A stretch of 64,000 nucleotides of DNA from Glutamicibacter ardleyensis (lineage in GTDB: Bacteria > Actinomycetota > Actinomycetes > Actinomycetales > Micrococcaceae): contig NZ_BMKX01000008.1 of assembly GCF_014644555.1 (NCBI RefSeq), positions 1 to 64,000 of the forward strand, written 5' to 3'. Shown piece after piece: positions 34,309 to 43,053 of the stretch (position 1 is the first letter of the stretch; the number at the start of each line of letters is the position of its first letter). Below the pieces are notes generated by a model. That model worked only from the letters and a program-made list of their open reading frames with translations, had not been told where the DNA came from and made no database searches. Position numbers and translations under genes: made by a program.

Positions 34309-35007
34309 CTAGGCTACGGTCGCTTTGCGCAGCGTCAGGTACGAAGCGCCAGCCATCACTACTGCCACGACACCGCCCCACAGGGTGACACCTGCGGCGG
34401 TCCATGTCAGCGCCCAGGTCCAGAAGTTGCCCCAGAGCTGGTTGAAAGTCAGCAGTGCGATAACTCCGAGCAGCAGCACACCCAATGCTATGAAGAATAC
34501 GAGCAGTCCAGTGGTGCGCCAGCGCATGTAGATGGTGGCAATCAAGAAGCCCACCATGAACAACAGCACCATCAGTACAAAGTAGAAGCCAATTTGTACC
34601 GCGCCATTGTTATCGGCCACCCATTCCAAGGCGAAGAACCGCGCATCCATCCACCATCCCCCGGTGGCCTTTTCGAGAAGACCCATCAGGTAGTAGAAGA
34701 CGGACAAGGCCAGAGCACACACTCCAAAGAGCAACACCGTGCCAAGGTAAAAACTTCGGCGCGAAACGCTCATCGCTTGGGAGAACGGAAAGGTCAAGGT
34801 CAAGGCCTGGATTCCCAGTGCGAGAAAATACCACATCGGTGCCTGTGCGCCGCCGCCATACATTGTTCCTTCGCCACCGTTCTCGCGAACAATCCAGAAG
34901 ATCGCTAACGAGAAGACAAACGCGCAGCCGAGAATCAGCAACGGCAAGCCAATAAAGACCCACTTGTTGATCAGCTGCATCCGAGCAACTTTGATTACGC
35001 GTTCCAT
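34309..35007 (-). CDS. ABC transporter permease of a YtrA-regulated system
   Basis: 232 residues with about six hydrophobic helices and no recognisable EAA loop. It starts MERVIKVARMQLINKWVF and is predicted to form the membrane part of an ABC-2-type exporter. It overlaps the ATPase gene by 13 bp, and that gene overlaps the GntR gene, so the three form one tight operon. The substrate is unknown; similar operons respond to cell-wall-active peptides in Gram-positive bacteria. Confidence 0.75.
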   Translation of the reverse strand: MERVIKVARMQLINKWVFIGLPLLILGCAFVFSLAIFWIVRENGGEGTMYGGGAQAPMWYFLALGIQALTLTFPFSQAMSVSRRSFYLGTVLLFGVCALALSVFYYLMGLLEKATGGWWMDARFFALEWVADNNGAVQIGFYFVLMVLLFMVGFLIATIYMRWRTTGLLVFFIALGVLLLGVIALLTFNQLWGNFWTWALTWTAAGVTLWGGVVAVVMAGASYLTLRKATVA

Positions 35008-35924
35008 GATGTCCTCTCCTTCGCTTGATCTTGGTGTGATGCAAGGACGTTGCGTCCCATGGCAGTTCGGACCACCAGCTGCTGCAGCGACAACGGCGAC
35101 AGATCAAGACCGAGTTCTTTGGCTTCGGTTTGCTGGGCCGGTGTCAGCCGTTGCTGGATACTCACACTTGCCAGCGCACCCAACGAATCGCGATGGATCA
35201 CCGGATAGTCCGCAACAAACTCGTCGACCACCTCTGCCTTGCCGCTGATCGTGACTGCGGCTCCCTGCAATGATTCTGCGTCCTCGTCCATCACAATGCG
35301 TCCCGAGTCGATAATGATCACGTGTTCCAGCAAGTTAGCTACCTCGTCAATCAGGTGACTTGAGAGCACAATGGTTCGCGGGTACAAGGCGAAATCTTCG
35401 ACCAGTCGATCGTAGAAGATCTGCCTGGCCACCGCGTCTAGACCCAGGTACGGCTCATCGAAAAATGTGACTTCGGCACGTGAAGCCAACCCGATGACCA
35501 CGCCCACCGCGGAGAGCTGACCACGTGAGAGTTTCTTGATTTTACGCTTGAGTGGAAGGTTAAAGTCAGCGATCAGTTCCTGGGCCAGCTGTTCATCCCA
35601 GTTTTCAAAGAAAAGTGCTGCGGCTTTGAATGCCTGAAAAGCCTTGTACTCATCGGGGTATTTCTGCGATTCCCTGATGAAGCAGATTCGTGAGAGTGTC
35701 CCGTCATGCTCAAAGGGAGTATGACCAAATACTTTGACTTCGCCAGCGTCGGGGAACCCCTGTCCAGTCAAGATGGACATGAGTGTGGTTTTGCCCGCTC
35801 CATTGCGTCCGAGCAATCCGTAGATTTTGTGAGAATCCAATTGCAGGTTGACGTCATCTAAGGCTTTAACATCTTTAAACGTTTTGCTGACGTTACGTAC
35901 TAAAACTGGGGTTTGCTCAGACAT
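34995..35924 (-). CDS. ABC transporter ATP-binding protein
   Basis: 309 residues. Walker A GRNGAGKTT, a Walker B-like TFFDEPYLGLD, switch histidine in VLSSHLIDE. The signature is LSRGQ, a variant of LSGGQ, which is common in YtrB-type ATPases. A C-terminal ~80-residue extension (TISGKAEVVDEFVADYPVIH) is also typical of that group. It energises the adjacent permease. The start is coupled to the GntR gene by an 8-bp overlap. Confidence 0.9.
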   Translation of the reverse strand: MSEQTPVLVRNVSKTFKDVKALDDVNLQLDSHKIYGLLGRNGAGKTTLMSILTGQGFPDAGEVKVFGHTPFEHDGTLSRICFIRESQKYPDEYKAFQAFKAAALFFENWDEQLAQELIADFNLPLKRKIKKLSRGQLSAVGVVIGLASRAEVTFFDEPYLGLDAVARQIFYDRLVEDFALYPRTIVLSSHLIDEVANLLEHVIIIDSGRIVMDEDAESLQGAAVTISGKAEVVDEFVADYPVIHRDSLGALASVSIQQRLTPAQQTEAKELGLDLSPLSLQQLVVRTAMGRNVLASHQDQAKERTSWNA

Positions 35925-36309
35925 GGTGAGATCCTCCTGGCCCTACATCGATGATGGGTTGCGCCGACTTGATCATGTCCATGAGTTCTTCGACTTCGAT
36001 GCCGAGCTTCCCTGCTTCGGCTGCCAATGGCTGGACATATTGGTCATTGAATTTTTGCCTGCGCTTCTGCCGTAAGCGTTCCGGCGCGCCTTGCGCTACG
36101 AACATTCCGATTCCCCGTTTCTTGTAGAGCAAACCCTCTTCGACGAGTTTGTTTATTCCCTTAGCCGCGGTTGCCGGGTTTATCCGATAGAAGGCGGCGA
36201 ATTCATTGGTGGATGGCACCTGACCTTCTTCGGCCAGGACGCCAGAGAAGATGTCGTTCTCGATCAACTCAGCGATCTGCATGAAAATTGGTTTTGAATC
36301 GTCAATCAC
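35917..36309 (-). CDS. GntR-family repressor, YtrA subfamily
   Basis: 130 residues. It has a GntR winged helix (FMQIAELIENDIFSGVLAEE, then GQVPSTNEFAAFYRINPATA) and only a short C-terminal helical tail, the hallmark of YtrA regulators. GTG 36309 has AGGAGG 8 nt upstream. It is first in an operon with the ABC pair. The nested palindrome directly upstream at 36334-36365 is its probable operator, so the system is autoregulated. Confidence 0.88.
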   Translation of the reverse strand: MIDDSKPIFMQIAELIENDIFSGVLAEEGQVPSTNEFAAFYRINPATAAKGINKLVEEGLLYKKRGIGMFVAQGAPERLRQKRRQKFNDQYVQPLAAEAGKLGIEVEELMDMIKSAQPIIDVGPGGSHHV

Positions 36310-36333
36310 ACCACGCGCCTCCTGCCTTACTTG

Positions 36334-36365
36334 GAACCAACATCTGAACTTCAGTTCATTGGTTC
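36334..36365. promoter_or_regulatory. Nested palindromic operator upstream of the YtrA-type gene
   Basis: GAACCAA (36334-36340) and TTGGTTC (36359-36365) flank the perfect palindrome CTGAACTTCAG (36344-36354). A further GAACCAA half-site lies at 36388-36394. Confidence 0.7.
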
Positions 36366-36624
36366 ATTACTTGTGTAACTAACCATAGAACCAACTCAAC
36401 TTTATGGCAAGCCTTGGAGCGGTAAGTAACATCGATAAATACGAACTGAGAACTTGCGCGATCAGCTGAATATCGATGCTGACAAGTATAGATAAGTGCT
36501 TAGTTGAGCCCGGAAAATCCAAATAAAGGTGATTCCCCACCTGCGCAATGGGTCCACACAGACTGATGACGAAACATGAAAATGTAGGTATCGGAATTTC
36601 GATAACAAGTTAGGAGGCGTCACG

Positions 36625-36933
36625 ATGTCCCTCAATCCTTTTCAGCCCGACTCATTTGACGGGCGAAGACGCGAATCGCAGAAACTCATGATGATGATTT
36701 CATCGCTGACCCTTGTGGCAGCGGCGTTAGCCGGATCCCCCGGCGACACCACGGCAACTGCATCCCAACCTCAGATCACCGATCACATCCAGAGCGGGAA
36801 AACTATCGCGCTAACATCCGCTTCAGGCGACGAGACAAAAGTTGCCGGCAGCAACGCACAACGCGCACTTCCCATGTCCGAAGCAGCAGAGAAAACTCGA
36901 GACAAGAACTCAGATTTAGCCGATCCCAGCTGA
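36625..36933 (+). CDS. Small predicted exported/membrane protein
   Basis: 102 residues, unrecognised. A consensus ribosome binding site (AGGAGG, 7 nt spacing) strongly supports translation. Residues ~20-38 (KLMMMISSLTLVAAALAGS) form one hydrophobic helix after a basic stretch (GRRRESQK), so it is either secreted or a single-pass membrane protein. The rest is Ser/Thr/Ala-rich and likely disordered. There is no lipobox or sortase motif. It is the only + strand gene between the GntR operon and rdgB. Confidence 0.55.
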   Translation: MSLNPFQPDSFDGRRRESQKLMMMISSLTLVAAALAGSPGDTTATASQPQITDHIQSGKTIALTSASGDETKVAGSNAQRALPMSEAAEKTRDKNSDLADPS

Positions 36934-36990
36934 CTAATCCCACGCTTATGTGCGCCATCCCCAGCAAATCGAACTACACCTAGACGCAAA

Positions 36991-37026
36991 AAAATCCGGG
37001 CGTTGCCAAGGCAACGTCCGGATTTT
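36991..37026. terminator. Bidirectional terminator
   Basis: 17-bp arms with one G-T pair (36991-37007 with 37010-37026), with A- and T-runs at the ends, between the small exported gene and rdgB. Confidence 0.88.
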
Positions 37027-37045
37027 AATGTACTGAAAAGACTTG

Positions 37046-37681
37046 CTAGTTTGACCCCAGCACCTTGGTGACCTCGGCGATAATCACCGGAAGCAACTGT
37101 GCGAAGGCCTGCGCGCGATGCGAGATCGCGTTCTTTTCCTCGGCGCTGTACTGCGCCAGTGAACGATTGGAATCTGCAGGTTGGAAGACCGGGTCGTAAC
37201 CAAATCCGCCGTCCCCCGCACGCTCGGTACGCAAACTGCCCAACAGCTTACCTAGCTGAACATGTTCGGTGCCCTGCGGTGTCGCAATCGCTGCGGCGCA
37301 AACGAATGCACCGGTGCGGTGTTCGGCGGAGATATCCCCCAGCTGTGCAAGCAACAGGTCAATATTCGCTTCGTCGTTTCCATGTACACCAGACCAGCGA
37401 GCAGAGAAGATCCCTGGTGCCCCACCAAGAACGTCGATACTCAGACCCGAATCGTCGGCGAGCGCAATCAGCCCGGTCGCCGCGCTAATCTCCCGCGCCT
37501 TCTTCAACGCATTGCCTTCAAAAGTCACCTGATCCTCTACCGGATCCGGTGCCCCAGCGGTCGCTGCGTCGATCACCTGGGTGTCGACGTTCAGACCTGG
37601 CACCTGGCCACGCAGCAACTCACGCAGTTCGCGTAGTTTGCCTTGATTACGTGAAGCTAGGACAAGAACCGGTTGGCTCAT
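37046..37681 (-). CDS. rdgB: Non-canonical purine NTP pyrophosphatase (RdgB/HAM1)
   Basis: 211 residues. It hydrolyses dITP, ITP and XTP to monophosphates, keeping deaminated purines out of DNA. The family motifs are present: [15 protein letters not shown] near the N-terminus, [17 protein letters not shown] and FGYDPVFQP, then SHRAQAF. The start overlaps rph by 4 bp, the same coupling seen in other actinobacteria. Confidence 0.95.
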   Translation of the reverse strand: MSQPVLVLASRNQGKLRELRELLRGQVPGLNVDTQVIDAATAGAPDPVEDQVTFEGNALKKAREISAATGLIALADDSGLSIDVLGGAPGIFSARWSGVHGNDEANIDLLLAQLGDISAEHRTGAFVCAAAIATPQGTEHVQLGKLLGSLRTERAGDGGFGYDPVFQPADSNRSLAQYSAEEKNAISHRAQAFAQLLPVIIAEVTKVLGSN

Positions 37682-38412
37682 TTGGACTTCTTCAGGGTTT
37701 CGGTCTGGATCTGTGCCAGTTCGGTGGTGCCGATCAAGGCGAGATCAAGCAGTGCATCGAGTTCGTCGCGCTTGAAGGGTGCGCCCTCGGCGGTGCCCTG
37801 TACCTCGACGAAGTCACCGCTACCGGTCACCACAACGTTCATGTCGGTTTCCGCGCGAACGTCTTCCTCATACGGCAGATCCAGCATCGGGGTGCCATCG
37901 ATGATGCCCACCGAGATCGCTGCGACCGAATCGGTCAGTACCTTCGCGTTGACCTTCAGGATCTTTTCGCCCCGAGCCCATTCGATAGCTTCGGCCAACG
38001 CTACATAGGCGCCGGTGATCGCTGCGGTACGAGTACCACCGTCGGCCTGCAATACATCGCAGTCCAATACGATGGTGTTTTCGCCCAGCTGCTTGGTATC
38101 AACTACCGCACGCAAGGAACGGCCGATCAGCCGGGAGATCTCGTGGGTGCGACCCGAAACCTTGCCCTTAACTGCTTCGCGGGAGTTACGAGTATTCGTA
38201 GCACGGGGCAGCATCGCGTATTCGGCGGTGACCCAGCCGGTACCTTCGCCCTTAAGCCAGCGCGGCACGCCTTGGGTGAAGGAAGCGGTACATAGTACTC
38301 GGGTGTTTCCGAATTCGATCAGGGCCGAACCTTCGGCTTGGGTGGACCATCCGCGGGTGATGGTGATGTCACGAAGTTGCGCGGCGCTGCGGCCGTCGGC
38401 ACGTAAAGTCAT
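37678..38412 (-). CDS. rph: RNase PH
   Basis: 244 residues. A phosphorolytic 3'-5' exoribonuclease that trims tRNA 3' ends. It has the PH-fold signatures [33 protein letters not shown] and [20 protein letters not shown] 38412 is chosen: it gives the standard N-terminus, and a -10 element lies 6 nt upstream. It is followed by rdgB. In mycobacteria rph directly follows murI and the Rv1339-like gene; here three extra genes intervene. Confidence 0.95.
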   Translation of the reverse strand: MTLRADGRSAAQLRDITITRGWSTQAEGSALIEFGNTRVLCTASFTQGVPRWLKGEGTGWVTAEYAMLPRATNTRNSREAVKGKVSGRTHEISRLIGRSLRAVVDTKQLGENTIVLDCDVLQADGGTRTAAITGAYVALAEAIEWARGEKILKVNAKVLTDSVAAISVGIIDGTPMLDLPYEEDVRAETDMNVVVTGSGDFVEVQGTAEGAPFKRDELDALLDLALIGTTELAQIQTETLKKSK

Positions 38413-38418
38413 ACTTCC

Positions 38419-38424
38419 ATCGTA
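38419..38424 (-). promoter_or_regulatory. rph: -10 element (TACGAT) of rph
   Basis: Separated by 6 nt from the ATG at 38412. GGAAG in the gap is too near to be a normal ribosome binding site. A leaderless transcript is predicted. Confidence 0.5.
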
Positions 38425-38519
38425 GCGAAAACGTGGCATCCTTTTCGCCAGTGACGACACCTAATGCTAGGGGTGTTTAGCGCAACAGGAGCCCAGCGAG
38501 TAGACCTGGCCGGCGAAAA

Positions 38520-38960
38520 TTACCTCGTGCTGTTTTGCGCCTTGGCCGGTGTAGACCGTGCAGTCGGTACAAATCGATCGAAGAGCCAGGAGAAGGCAAA
38601 GGTGTAAAACAAGAAGAACACCAATAACCCGGCTTCCAAGATCAAAGCATCTAACAACGTGACCGACAGAATCCAGGCCAGGATCGGGACGAGAATGAGC
38701 ACCAGGCCAGCTTCGAAACCCACCGCGTGCACCACCCGACGGGACACGGACCGCGATTGCTCCTCTTGGCGTTTTTCCCAGGCTTCGAACGCAGAGGTCC
38801 AAGCGTAATTCCAGATCAGGGCCACGGCCGAAGAAGTTATCGCGACAATCCCGGAGTTTCCTCCACCAAATCCCATCAGGATCAAGGCTGTCGAGGTGAG
38901 CAGAATAGCAAATAGCTCGTAAGAAAAAACGTAGACAATACGTCGCAGAACCGGGGACAC
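38520..38960 (-). CDS. PACE-family efflux transporter
   Basis: 146 residues with four membrane helices arranged as two related halves (RRIVYVFSYELFAILLTS and RRVVHAVGFEAGLVLILV). Each half has the R-R-x2-H/Y-x3-FE-type start of the bacterial transmembrane pair (BTP) domain. PACE proteins export chlorhexidine-like biocides and polyamines in Gram-negative bacteria. GTG 38960 has AAGGAG 7 nt upstream. It lies between the AhpD-like gene and rph, in a block normally free of it, suggesting acquisition. Confidence 0.85.
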   Translation of the reverse strand: MSPVLRRIVYVFSYELFAILLTSTALILMGFGGGNSGIVAITSSAVALIWNYAWTSAFEAWEKRQEEQSRSVSRRVVHAVGFEAGLVLILVPILAWILSVTLLDALILEAGLLVFFLFYTFAFSWLFDRFVPTARSTPAKAQNSTR

Positions 38961-39155
38961 GAGGTGCTCCTTATGAATAGTCCATAGGAAGTCCTGGCGG
39001 GTTCGCGTCCATGGTGTAGCAATTTTTTCGTTCCGCGGGTCAACTGCGGAATCATTTCCAAGCTAGCACGCAAAAAATCGGCTCGCTAGGCTTCGATGAG
39101 CAAACTCACCAGCTTAGAAGTCCGCGGGTGCGATTCGATTCGCGGGCTGTGCCGG

Positions 39156-39608
39156 CTACGGAGCAACCGGGTAGTGGCTTTGAATGGCAATTCGATTCCA
39201 TCCGTTCATCACAATCGCCAACCAGCTAATCGCTGACATCTGTTCGTCACTGAGTACCCCGGTGTTCCACGACTTATGCTGCGGCACCGGGAGCTGAGTA
39301 ATTTCCTCGGCCAACGCCAAGGCGGCCTGCTCTACCTCGGAAAAGTACTGCGATTCCCACCAGGCTGCCACGACCGCGAGCCGATCCATGGACTCACCTA
39401 GTTTGATCGCATCACGCTGATGCATGCGCAAGCAGAATGCACACCCATTAAGTTGCGACACCCGAATTTTGATGAGTTCAGCTACTAGCGGGTCAAGTCC
39501 TGAAGCCTTGAATGCGCTATCGGCCTGCTGATTAAACTGGATCATGGCCTGATAAACCTCGGGATGTACTTTGCCCAGATTAACCGCGTTATTTGATATT
39601 GCTGACAT
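39156..39608 (-). CDS. AhpD-like carboxymuconolactone decarboxylase-family protein
   Basis: 150 residues. It has the CMD/AhpD core with the redox motif GCAFCLRMH, where CxxC plus a downstream histidine form the peroxidase active site. It also has the LDPLVAELIKIRVSQLN and AISWLAIVMNGWNRIAI helices. It is probably a thiol peroxidase or peroxide-linked oxidoreductase, cytoplasmic. ATG 39608 seems better placed than ATG 39617, which lies directly against AAGAG. It is on the same strand as the cupin gene upstream and the PACE gene downstream. Confidence 0.87.
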   Translation of the reverse strand: MSAISNNAVNLGKVHPEVYQAMIQFNQQADSAFKASGLDPLVAELIKIRVSQLNGCAFCLRMHQRDAIKLGESMDRLAVVAAWWESQYFSEVEQAALALAEEITQLPVPQHKSWNTGVLSDEQMSAISWLAIVMNGWNRIAIQSHYPVAP

Positions 39609-39691
39609 AGCGTCCATCTCTTCTCAGTGCAGAATGGCGGTGTTCCTCGCCTTCAGCTTAGCGATCTAGGCCAGCTAAACAGATAAAACTC

Positions 39692-40060
39692 TTAGGTTAA
39701 ATCGGATTCCAATTCGGACACCCCGGGGCGGCCCAACTTCGCCACGCTGAGCAACACTGCGGAATCTTCGATGGCGCTCAGCTGAGAGCGCCCGGCAGGC
39801 ATCAACAACAGGTCCCCCGTACGGGCCTCCCACGAATCACCATTCGAAGTGAGCGTAATCCGCCCGGAGAGCACCATCACCGTGGCTTCCCCCGGATTTT
39901 CATGCTCCTGAAGCGTCACTGAAGCTTTGATTCCAATCACGGTCTGCCGCATCGTGTGCTCATGACCGCCAAAGACGGTACTGGCACTGCGTCCGGCCGG
40001 AGCCACAATTGCCTGGCGAATCTGCGTACGAGCCAGAGCTGTGAGCGAAAATTTCTTCAT
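39692..40060 (-). CDS. Small cupin-domain protein
   Basis: 122 residues, a single cupin beta-barrel: TVIGIKASVTLQEHENPGEA (first motif, partly conserved) and GRITLTSNGDSWEARTGDLL followed by MPAGRSQLSA (second motif). The second motif's usual histidine is replaced by Q/S, so metal binding may be incomplete. The N-terminus also resembles anti-sigma-factor ChrR-like cupins loosely. ATG 40060 with GAGG 5 nt upstream. Function unknown; its neighbour suggests a redox or stress role. Confidence 0.75.
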   Translation of the reverse strand: MKKFSLTALARTQIRQAIVAPAGRSASTVFGGHEHTMRQTVIGIKASVTLQEHENPGEATVMVLSGRITLTSNGDSWEARTGDLLLMPAGRSQLSAIEDSAVLLSVAKLGRPGVSELESDLT

Positions 40061-40146
40061 CGGTGCCTCAACAATCAATCGGTGCGGTGGTTCTAAGGAT
40101 GGCCGACGGTTCGAATCCGGGTCAAGGATAAGACTTTGGGTTAAAC

Positions 40147-40182
40147 AGCTCACCGGCGGAACTTCAGTTCCGCCGGTGAGCT
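40147..40182 (-). terminator. Hairpin between the phosphodiesterase and cupin genes
   Basis: A perfect 17-nt inverted repeat (40147-40163 with 40166-40182) followed on the minus strand by GTTTAAC. It probably ends the murI operon transcript before the inserted genes. Confidence 0.75.
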
Positions 40183-40202
40183 TAGTTGGCCTTAGTTTTT
40201 CG

Positions 40203-41144
40203 CTACTTCTTGCGCTTGAGCAGTGGGAACTTGCGGACCTTTTCGTAATTGATTTTTGGCAACGAGCCGGTACGGGATTTGAGGTAATCGGTACCCAAAT
40301 CGCCTTTAAAGAGCGTTGGGTGCTTCTCTTCCTTCAGAGTTCCGGAATATACGCCGTAGGTCACCCCGGAAATTGCCACCGCAATACCGCGATCGTAGGT
40401 TTCCTTCGCCTCATTGACGATCTTGTTAATGTCGGTCCAGACCGGGATATGAGTCAGCAAGAGGCGTTCGGCACCGGCCTGGGTGGCCATCGCTCCGGCA
40501 CGTTTACCGGTTAGGTGAACTCCATCGATCGCGTCATCACGGCCTTCTTCAAAGGCCGCTTCGCACAAGAACATGTCTGAGTCCTTGGCGGCATCTACCA
40601 ATCCCTGACAAGTATCGGTATCACCGGAATAGGTCAGCACACTAGTGAGCAGTTCCCCATCTGGGCCCGGCTCGTGGGCCTCGACGCGCAACGCGTAGGA
40701 CTCCTCGATAGGGTGACGCACCGGGTACGGGGTAATCGTAAACGGCCCAATGTTCACCGGTTTCAGCGGTGTCCAGTGCTTAAAGTCGTAATCTTGGTGC
40801 ATGGTGTCGCCCTCGGGCAACCCATAAGCGGTCTCGATGCGATTAGCGGTATCAGCAGGACCGTGTACCAGCATCTTTTCGCGATTCCAGCCGTTAGGAT
40901 CCCAACGGATCGCCACGTGCATCCCGCACAGATCCATGCAGTGATCCGGGTGCAGGTGGGAAATCATGATGCCGTCGAGGTCTTTAATATCGGTGTAGCG
41001 CTGCAGTACGCCCAGTGCACCAGAGCCCAAATCAAGCAAGATCTTCCAGTCACGGGTGCCGTCAAAGGCAGTCACCAGGTAACAGGACGCTGGAGAGCTC
41101 GGCCCGGGGAATGACCCGGTGCAACCGATAATGGTCAGCTTCAT
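40203..41144 (-). CDS. MBL-fold cAMP phosphodiesterase (Rv1339-like)
   Basis: 313 residues. A metallo-beta-lactamase/RNase Z-like fold with the di-zinc motif [10 protein letters not shown] (H63, H65, D67, H68), later [12 protein letters not shown] and LLLTHIPVW. Position after murI and overall layout match mycobacterial Rv1339, described as an atypical class II cAMP phosphodiesterase. The C-terminus is lysine-rich. It overlaps murI by 4 bp. RNase Z activity is a less likely alternative. Confidence 0.83.
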   Translation of the reverse strand: MKLTIIGCTGSFPGPSSPASCYLVTAFDGTRDWKILLDLGSGALGVLQRYTDIKDLDGIMISHLHPDHCMDLCGMHVAIRWDPNGWNREKMLVHGPADTANRIETAYGLPEGDTMHQDYDFKHWTPLKPVNIGPFTITPYPVRHPIEESYALRVEAHEPGPDGELLTSVLTYSGDTDTCQGLVDAAKDSDMFLCEAAFEEGRDDAIDGVHLTGKRAGAMATQAGAERLLLTHIPVWTDINKIVNEAKETYDRGIAVAISGVTYGVYSGTLKEEKHPTLFKGDLGTDYLKSRTGSLPKINYEKVRKFPLLKRKK

Positions 41145-42064
41145 TGCTTACTCGCTTTCGCCGCGGCAATCAATTCCGGGGTTAGCCTGGTGATCGCACC
41201 GGTGGGATAGTGGGCGGCCACATGGTCCACATGGCGCACCTGCAACACTTCTGGTCCGAGGAACCGGCGAGCCAATACCCCAAAACTATCAGCGTTACCG
41301 GTGGCAAGGAATTCATGACGCGCCGCCAACTGGTCATCACGCATCAATTGGTGGGTCGTCAGCGCACGGAACGCGTCCTTCGCGGTCTCCTCGGCGCTGG
41401 ACACCAAGGTCACCGAATCCCCCATCACATAAGAAATCACGCCGGTCAGCAACGGGTAGTGTGTGCATCCCAAGATGAGGGTGTCTACCCCGGCCTCTTT
41501 AAGCGGAGCCAAATACTCTTCGGCCTGTTCCAATAGTTCGGCTCCAGCGGTAATCCCGGACTCCACAAATTCGACAAACCGTGGGCAAGCCACCGCATGT
41601 ACCTTCAATGCTGGAGCGGCCGCAAATGCGTCCTCATAGGCACGCGAGCCCACGGTAGCTTGGGTACCGATCAGCCCGATCTTCCCGTTTTTAGTCGCCG
41701 CCACCGCACGGCGCACCGCAGGCTGAATCACCTCAACCACCGGGATTCCGTAGCGCGCGGTATAACGCTCACGCGCATCACGCAGCACCGCGGAGGAGGC
41801 CGAGTTACACGCAATCACCAACAGCTTCACCCCGGCGTCCACCAGCTCATCCATCACACCCAACGCGTTAGCACGCACCTGGGCTATGGGCAGCGGACCG
41901 TAGGGCGAATTGGCGGTATCTCCCACATAGATCAAAGATTCACCGGGCAGCTGATCGATAATGGCACGTGCCACCGTCAGCCCACCCACCCCGGAGTCAA
42001 AAATACCGATGGGTGTATTAGCTTGTGGCGCACTGACCGGACCGGAGGCGAAATAAGAATTCAT
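41141..42064 (-). CDS. murI: Glutamate racemase
   Basis: 307 residues. It supplies D-glutamate for peptidoglycan. Start region [18 protein letters not shown]; catalytic cysteines C86 ([12 protein letters not shown]) and C200 ([10 protein letters not shown]). An N-terminal extension of ~18 residues precedes the core. It lies 3 bp after the DUF2017 gene and is coupled to the phosphodiesterase gene, in the order conserved in actinobacteria. Confidence 0.95.
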   Translation of the reverse strand: MNSYFASGPVSAPQANTPIGIFDSGVGGLTVARAIIDQLPGESLIYVGDTANSPYGPLPIAQVRANALGVMDELVDAGVKLLVIACNSASSAVLRDARERYTARYGIPVVEVIQPAVRRAVAATKNGKIGLIGTQATVGSRAYEDAFAAAPALKVHAVACPRFVEFVESGITAGAELLEQAEEYLAPLKEAGVDTLILGCTHYPLLTGVISYVMGDSVTLVSSAEETAKDAFRALTTHQLMRDDQLAARHEFLATGNADSFGVLARRFLGPEVLQVRHVDHVAAHYPTGAITRLTPELIAAAKASKQ

Positions 42065-42067
42065 GAC

Positions 42068-42646
42068 CTAGCGCTCCGCGCTCATCAACGCCTGCATCAA
42101 GGTGTCCTGCACCCAGGAAACCAGGTTATAGACCAGTCCTAGGTATTCTTCGGAGGTAGTGACCTTCGCGGCATCCACCAACTGTGCGATCCGCTCCGAA
42201 TCAGCTTCGCTTTGAATGTTCAGCCGTTCGGCAAGCACCAGCCGCACATCGTTCAGTGCGCGCGCAAAACCTTGGGCCTCGGATACGGAAAGCACCAGCT
42301 TCTCGGTCTCCAGCAACAGCTGGGAGCGACGTAACAAAGAAATCTTTTCGGTAATCAGATCCAATTCGGTCAGCCGGCGGAATTCATCTGCCACATCTTT
42401 ATCGTCCGAGGCATCCGGTAGCAGGCGCTTAACCGCCGCGTCGGCAGGTTCGGGCAGGTTCGCCGATTCTGGGCGCATTCCGGTCAGCGCGTACAGCGGG
42501 TCAAGATCTTCGGGTAGCTCGTGGATCTGTGCACGTTCTTCGAGCACGGTGATCACGTCGCTAAATAGTTCGCGCAATAATTTTCGTTCCGCGCTCGCCA
42601 AGGAACCGGTGATGCCGCGGGCACCATTTTTAAAGGCTTTAGCCAC
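42068..42646 (-). CDS. DUF2017 protein
   Basis: 192 residues, all-helical, conserved in actinobacteria between clpS and murI. It begins VAKAFKNGARGITGSLASAE, then RKLLRELFSDVITVLEERA, and ends in a hydrophobic helix region (YLGLVYNLVSWVQDTLMQAL). GTG 42646 is chosen because upstream in-frame sequence overlaps clpS. AGGAGG lies 10 nt before it. Linkage to clpS suggests a proteolysis-related or cell-wall role, but no activity is known. Confidence 0.85.
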   Translation of the reverse strand: MAKAFKNGARGITGSLASAERKLLRELFSDVITVLEERAQIHELPEDLDPLYALTGMRPESANLPEPADAAVKRLLPDASDDKDVADEFRRLTELDLITEKISLLRRSQLLLETEKLVLSVSEAQGFARALNDVRLVLAERLNIQSEADSERIAQLVDAAKVTTSEEYLGLVYNLVSWVQDTLMQALMSAER

Positions 42647-42651
42647 GTAGC

Positions 42652-42936
42652 TTAGGCCTCCTGAGTCATGGTCGCTTGCAAACCGAAGCCGTGCATCGCA
42701 TGCACATCGGATTCGATGGCCTCCCGGGAGCCGGAACGCACCACACAAAAACCATCGTTGTGCACCTGCAACATCAGCTGGTCGGCGCGCTCGCGAGTGA
42801 ACCCAAAGTAGGACTGGAACACGTAAGAAACGTAGTTCATCAGGTTTACCGGGTCATTCCACACGATCAGACGCCAGGCCTTATCCTGCGCCTTGACGGT
42901 CTCGGGGTTAGATATTACATCGGGCATAGCGGTCAT
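42652..42936 (-). CDS. clpS: ClpS adaptor for N-end-rule proteolysis
   Basis: 94 residues. It delivers N-degron substrates to ClpC/ClpP. It contains WRLIVWNDPVNLMNYVSYVF (binding-pocket N-D-P), LMLQVHNDGFCVV and the C-terminal FGLQATM. Start ATG 42936 is selected over 42945 because TAAAAT lies exactly 7 nt upstream, with no better ribosome binding site. It heads the clpS-DUF2017-murI-phosphodiesterase operon. Confidence 0.93.
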   Translation of the reverse strand: MTAMPDVISNPETVKAQDKAWRLIVWNDPVNLMNYVSYVFQSYFGFTRERADQLMLQVHNDGFCVVRSGSREAIESDVHAMHGFGLQATMTQEA

Positions 42937-42943
42937 AATTTCC

Positions 42944-42949
42944 ATTTTA
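42944..42949 (-). promoter_or_regulatory. clpS: -10 element (TAAAAT) of the clpS operon
   Basis: Ends 7 nt before the ATG at 42936, predicting a leaderless clpS message. Confidence 0.5.
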
Positions 42950-43053
42950 CGCCCCAACGCCGCGGTACACACGGTGCGTTGTGAATATCACCGCAAGCGT
43001 GAGCCGTTATACAGTAAAGGCCGGTCCATTCATTCTTCGATCAGGAGCACCAC

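Noticed and set aside
38520-40060. Defence island or prophage fragment
   Set aside because: No integrase, transposase, restriction or phage structural gene; only a small inserted metabolic/efflux cassette is supported.
40085-40140. GGTTCGAATCC resembling a tRNA T-loop
   Set aside because: No pairing acceptor, anticodon or D arms around it, so not a tRNA gene; it may be chance or a tiny remnant.
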